Below, in pieces: positions 61,977 through 64,000 of a DNA stretch of 64,000 bases. Positions within the stretch are counted from its first letter, which is position 1, and every line of letters begins with the position of its first letter. The stretch is from contig JBBFLD010000002.1 of the NCBI GenBank assembly GCA_037481715.1, positions 1 to 64,000 of the forward strand. Reading direction: 5' to 3'. The DNA is from Rosettibacter sp037481715. Its GTDB lineage: Bacteria; Bacteroidota; Ignavibacteria; Ignavibacteriales; Melioribacteraceae. The notes under the pieces were generated by a model. That model was not told the DNA's origin. It worked only from the letters and a program-made list of their open reading frames with translations, and did not search any database. Both the position numbers and the translations under genes were made by a program.

Positions 61977-62846
61977 TTAATTTATTGATTCAAAATGCCA
62001 TTTAAATAATTCTTCATAACTGGAAATAAATTCTTCCAGATATTCATTATTTCCAAAGCCAAGAATATCAATTATGTTTTCGTCAAATTCGTAACCGCTG
62101 TCCCATGTAAAATTTCCGATGCCAAGTTTGTATGTCATATAATCAACAAGATGAATTAACGATGCAAGCACAGGATTTTTTTCTGCTAAAGAAGGTCGAT
62201 GATGATAAACAATAGCTTCAGTGATATGAGGAGGAAAGTTCCATCTTTCAAGCATATATTCTGCAATATCGCCGTGATCGTATCCCAATACAACTCTTTC
62301 TGCTTGGTGATAAGTTATTCCCTCATTTTTAACCATTTTTACAATTTTCTTAAAATCATAATTCATATATTTATTGAGAATAACTAGACCAAGGTCATGA
62401 AGTAATCCAACTGTAAAAACTTCTCCTGACTTTGGATATTTCAAATCATCTGCAATTCTTTTTGCTGCTGTAGCAACCATTAAAGAATGAGTCCAATATT
62501 CATTATGATTCCAATCAAGAGATTTTCTTACTCTAAGTGTATCGAGCAACGATAATGCAAGCAAAATATTTCTGATATGTTCAAAACCGATTATTACAAT
62601 TGCAAATTCAATTGTGGCAACTCTTCTTGGTAATCCATATAATGGAGAATTTGCAACTGCTAAAATTTTTGCTGCAAGAGCCTGGTCTTTTGAAATTACT
62701 TTGCACAAATCAGAAGCACTCGTTCTGTCGTTATCTAAAAGTTGAGTTACCTCAGTTATTATTTGAGGTATTGCAGGAAGATTTCCAATTCCAGAAAGTT
62801 GCTTTCTAATCTTTTCTTTAATTTCTGACGTAGTTTGATCAAACAT
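61977..62846 (-). CDS. HDOD-domain protein, first copy
   Basis: 289 aa, a clear paralogue of the next gene along the operon: LPAIPQIITEVTQLLDND, KILAVANSPLYGLPRRVATI, VGLLHDLGLVILNKYMNYDF and ITEAIVYHHRPS. Its start overlaps the end of fliA by 8 nt, so it is co-translated with the flagellar sigma factor. Function in this lineage is unknown. Confidence 0.88.
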   Translation of the reverse strand: MFDQTTSEIKEKIRKQLSGIGNLPAIPQIITEVTQLLDNDRTSASDLCKVISKDQALAAKILAVANSPLYGLPRRVATIEFAIVIIGFEHIRNILLALSLLDTLRVRKSLDWNHNEYWTHSLMVATAAKRIADDLKYPKSGEVFTVGLLHDLGLVILNKYMNYDFKKIVKMVKNEGITYHQAERVVLGYDHGDIAEYMLERWNFPPHITEAIVYHHRPSLAEKNPVLASLIHLVDYMTYKLGIGNFTWDSGYEFDENIIDILGFGNNEYLEEFISSYEELFKWHFESIN

Positions 62847-63465
62847 TATATAATGCCAATTTTTGTTTCAATGATTTAATAATCTTTGAATGAAGCTGGG
62901 ATACACGAGATACTGTTATATTCAAAACTTTTGCAATTTCTTGATAATTAAGTTCTTCGTAATAATAAAGGCTGAGCAAAGTTCTGTCTCTTTCATTCAA
63001 TTCTTTAATCAATTGAACAAGTTTCTCTTTGATTTCATTTTTTTCAAGAATCTCATCAGGAATTTCACTTTCATCAGAAATCATTTCATAAACTTGCATT
63101 CCTTCATCTTCAATAAATGTATTGTTTAATGAAATTGAAGTACCAATTGATGATGTGCCGTCCTCGCATGCCATTTCATATTTATGAGTATACTTTCTTA
63201 TTTCATCATAAATTTTTCCGCGGATGCGTTGTATAGCATAAGTTTCGAACTTTGTCCCGTAATCTGGATCAAATCTGTCAATTGCTTCGCTTAATCCTTC
63301 TATACCGAATTGGAAGAAATCTCTTCTGTCGAAAATTTCGTTTTGATTAAAATTGCTTTTATGGATTACGTAATGGACAAGGTTAACATAATTTAGAATA
63401 ATTTGTTTTTTTAGTTCAGGCGTAGGTTTTGCCTTGAACTTTGCCCAGAGCTCTTGATTATTCAT
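62839..63465 (-). CDS. fliA: Flagellar sigma factor FliA (sigma-28)
   Basis: 208 aa. Region 2 is DFFQFGIEGLSEAIDRFDPD and GTKFETYAIQRIRGKIYDEI (about 49-89). Region 4 is at about 160-205, with LNYQEIAKVLNITVSRVSQL as the helix-turn-helix. The protein is shorter than the usual 230-240 aa, and the segment between (region 3) lacks the familiar DW.PR motif. It directs the flagellin and cheW promoters found here; FlgM is its inhibitor. AGGAAG precedes the start. Confidence 0.9.
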   Translation of the reverse strand: MNNQELWAKFKAKPTPELKKQIILNYVNLVHYVIHKSNFNQNEIFDRRDFFQFGIEGLSEAIDRFDPDYGTKFETYAIQRIRGKIYDEIRKYTHKYEMACEDGTSSIGTSISLNNTFIEDEGMQVYEMISDESEIPDEILEKNEIKEKLVQLIKELNERDRTLLSLYYYEELNYQEIAKVLNITVSRVSQLHSKIIKSLKQKLALYNV

Positions 63466-63694
63466 TCTTATTGCTTCCTGTTAAATCTTGAGTATAACTA
63501 TTAATTTTTTCGTATGAATTTTTATTTATTGCTTTAATTAATCCCAGAGTTATTACACTGAGCATAACTGTAAGAGTTATGAATATTGCAAATGAGTTAA
63601 ATATTATTTTTACTAAGTCTGCTCCTTTTTGAACAAAATAAATGATTGAAAAAAAGAATACTAAAAGACCAATCTGAAGAATTATTTTGTTCAT
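63458..63694 (-). CDS. Small membrane protein upstream of fliA
   Basis: 78 aa with two hydrophobic segments (about 5-22 and 30-53) and a polar tail. I do not recognise a family. It overlaps fliA by 8 nt and lies 88 nt after flhG, so it is part of the flhG-fliA operon. Confidence 0.55.
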   Translation of the reverse strand: MNKIILQIGLLVFFFSIIYFVQKGADLVKIIFNSFAIFITLTVMLSVITLGLIKAINKNSYEKINSYTQDLTGSNKNE

Positions 63695-63782
63695 AACTTC
63701 TCCGTTTTGTTATTATAATTTCAAACACTATACCATCAATAAAACTCAAAAAAGCTATAAAAAAAGGCAGTTTTGTGATGAT

Positions 63783-64000
63783 TTATGGAAGGATGGATGA
63801 ATAAGGCTGGTTACTATTAGCCACATGTGCGATTTTCAAAAATCGATGAACTATTTCATCAATTTCAAGTGAAGCAACAGAATTGGGATATACTGCAGCA
63901 AATAATTCCTGATTTACAATTGATTTATAAACCATTCGGTCGTAATCAACTACACCTAACAAAATTATTTCTGTTTTCAGAAAATGATTTACAGCTGTAT
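63783..64000 (-). CDS. flhG: C-terminal end of FlhG/FleN-type ATPase (cut by window edge)
   Basis: Reading the minus strand from the right edge gives 71 codons and a stop at 63783-63785. The fragment contains ILLGVVDYDRMVYKSIVNQE, LFAAVYPNSVASLEIDEI and VHRFLKIA. This is the typical C-terminal part of the MinD-like flagellar number regulator FlhG, with the pattern LGxVxxDxxVxxSVxxQ, then PxSxAS. Its place just before fliA is common. The ATPase motifs lie outside the window. Confidence 0.8.
   Translation of the reverse strand, partial: TAVNHFLKTEIILLGVVDYDRMVYKSIVNQELFAAVYPNSVASLEIDEIVHRFLKIAHVANSNQPYSSILP

Overview
The window is AT-rich bacterial DNA from a Gram-negative cell with flagella. 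The outer-membrane TonB receptors begin with a carboxypeptidase-regulatory-like domain, and there is an HmuY-type lipoprotein; both are typical of the Bacteroidota/Ignavibacteriota/Chlorobiota group. A complete flagellar system with P- and L-ring genes, FliA/FlgM and FlhG is unusual for most Bacteroidota, so a motile Ignavibacteriota-like organism is my best guess. This is inference from gene content only.

Left part (1-9959). Two small nucleotidyltransferase (AbiEii/MNT-like) gene pairs sit in repeat-rich DNA, at 431-1184 and 8292-9246, each framed by direct copies of intergenic repeats. Between them lies a minus-strand operon (2664-7752) with a LolA-like periplasmic protein, two FtsX-type permeases, a LolD-type ATPase and a beta-barrel protein. 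It looks like an envelope lipid or lipoprotein transport system.

Middle part (9960-23726). This holds acetyl-CoA synthetase, a TonB receptor with a small His/Cys membrane protein upstream, and a tRNA-Ser(GCT). The tRNA is followed by a tiny GIY-YIG nuclease cassette and a perfect but interrupted copy of the tRNA 3' part. Next come a heme-uptake locus (LuxR-type regulator, HmuR-like receptor, HmuY-like lipoprotein, exported CbiX-like chelatase), the GTPase TypA/BipA and a Gfo/Idh/MocA oxidoreductase.

Right part (23817-64000). One long minus-strand motility region runs from flhG (cut by the window edge) and fliA through HDOD and signalling proteins, flgF-flgG-flgA-flgH-flgI-flgJ-flgN-flgK-flgL, two motA/motB stator pairs, fliW-csrA and several receiver proteins. 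It continues through a four-gene glycosyltransferase island, two flagellin genes, fliS-fliD-fliT-like-flgM and a cheW-hemerythrin-TonB-MCP cluster. Three sites match the FliA (sigma-28) promoter with an exact 11-base spacer. Both flagellin leaders carry a GGA hairpin loop plus a GGA Shine-Dalgarno, the layout expected for CsrA control, and csrA and fliW are encoded nearby.

Most unusual points: the tRNA-Ser/GIY-YIG cassette with two nested palindromic insertions in its tRNA copy; nucleotidyltransferase pairs bounded by repeats, one with a 116-nt dual-coded overlap; the exported chelatase in a heme locus with a shared TTAAGA-N5-TCTTAA site; the large multi-domain glycosyltransferases beside the flagellins; and signalling proteins that lack parts of the histidine-kinase machinery.
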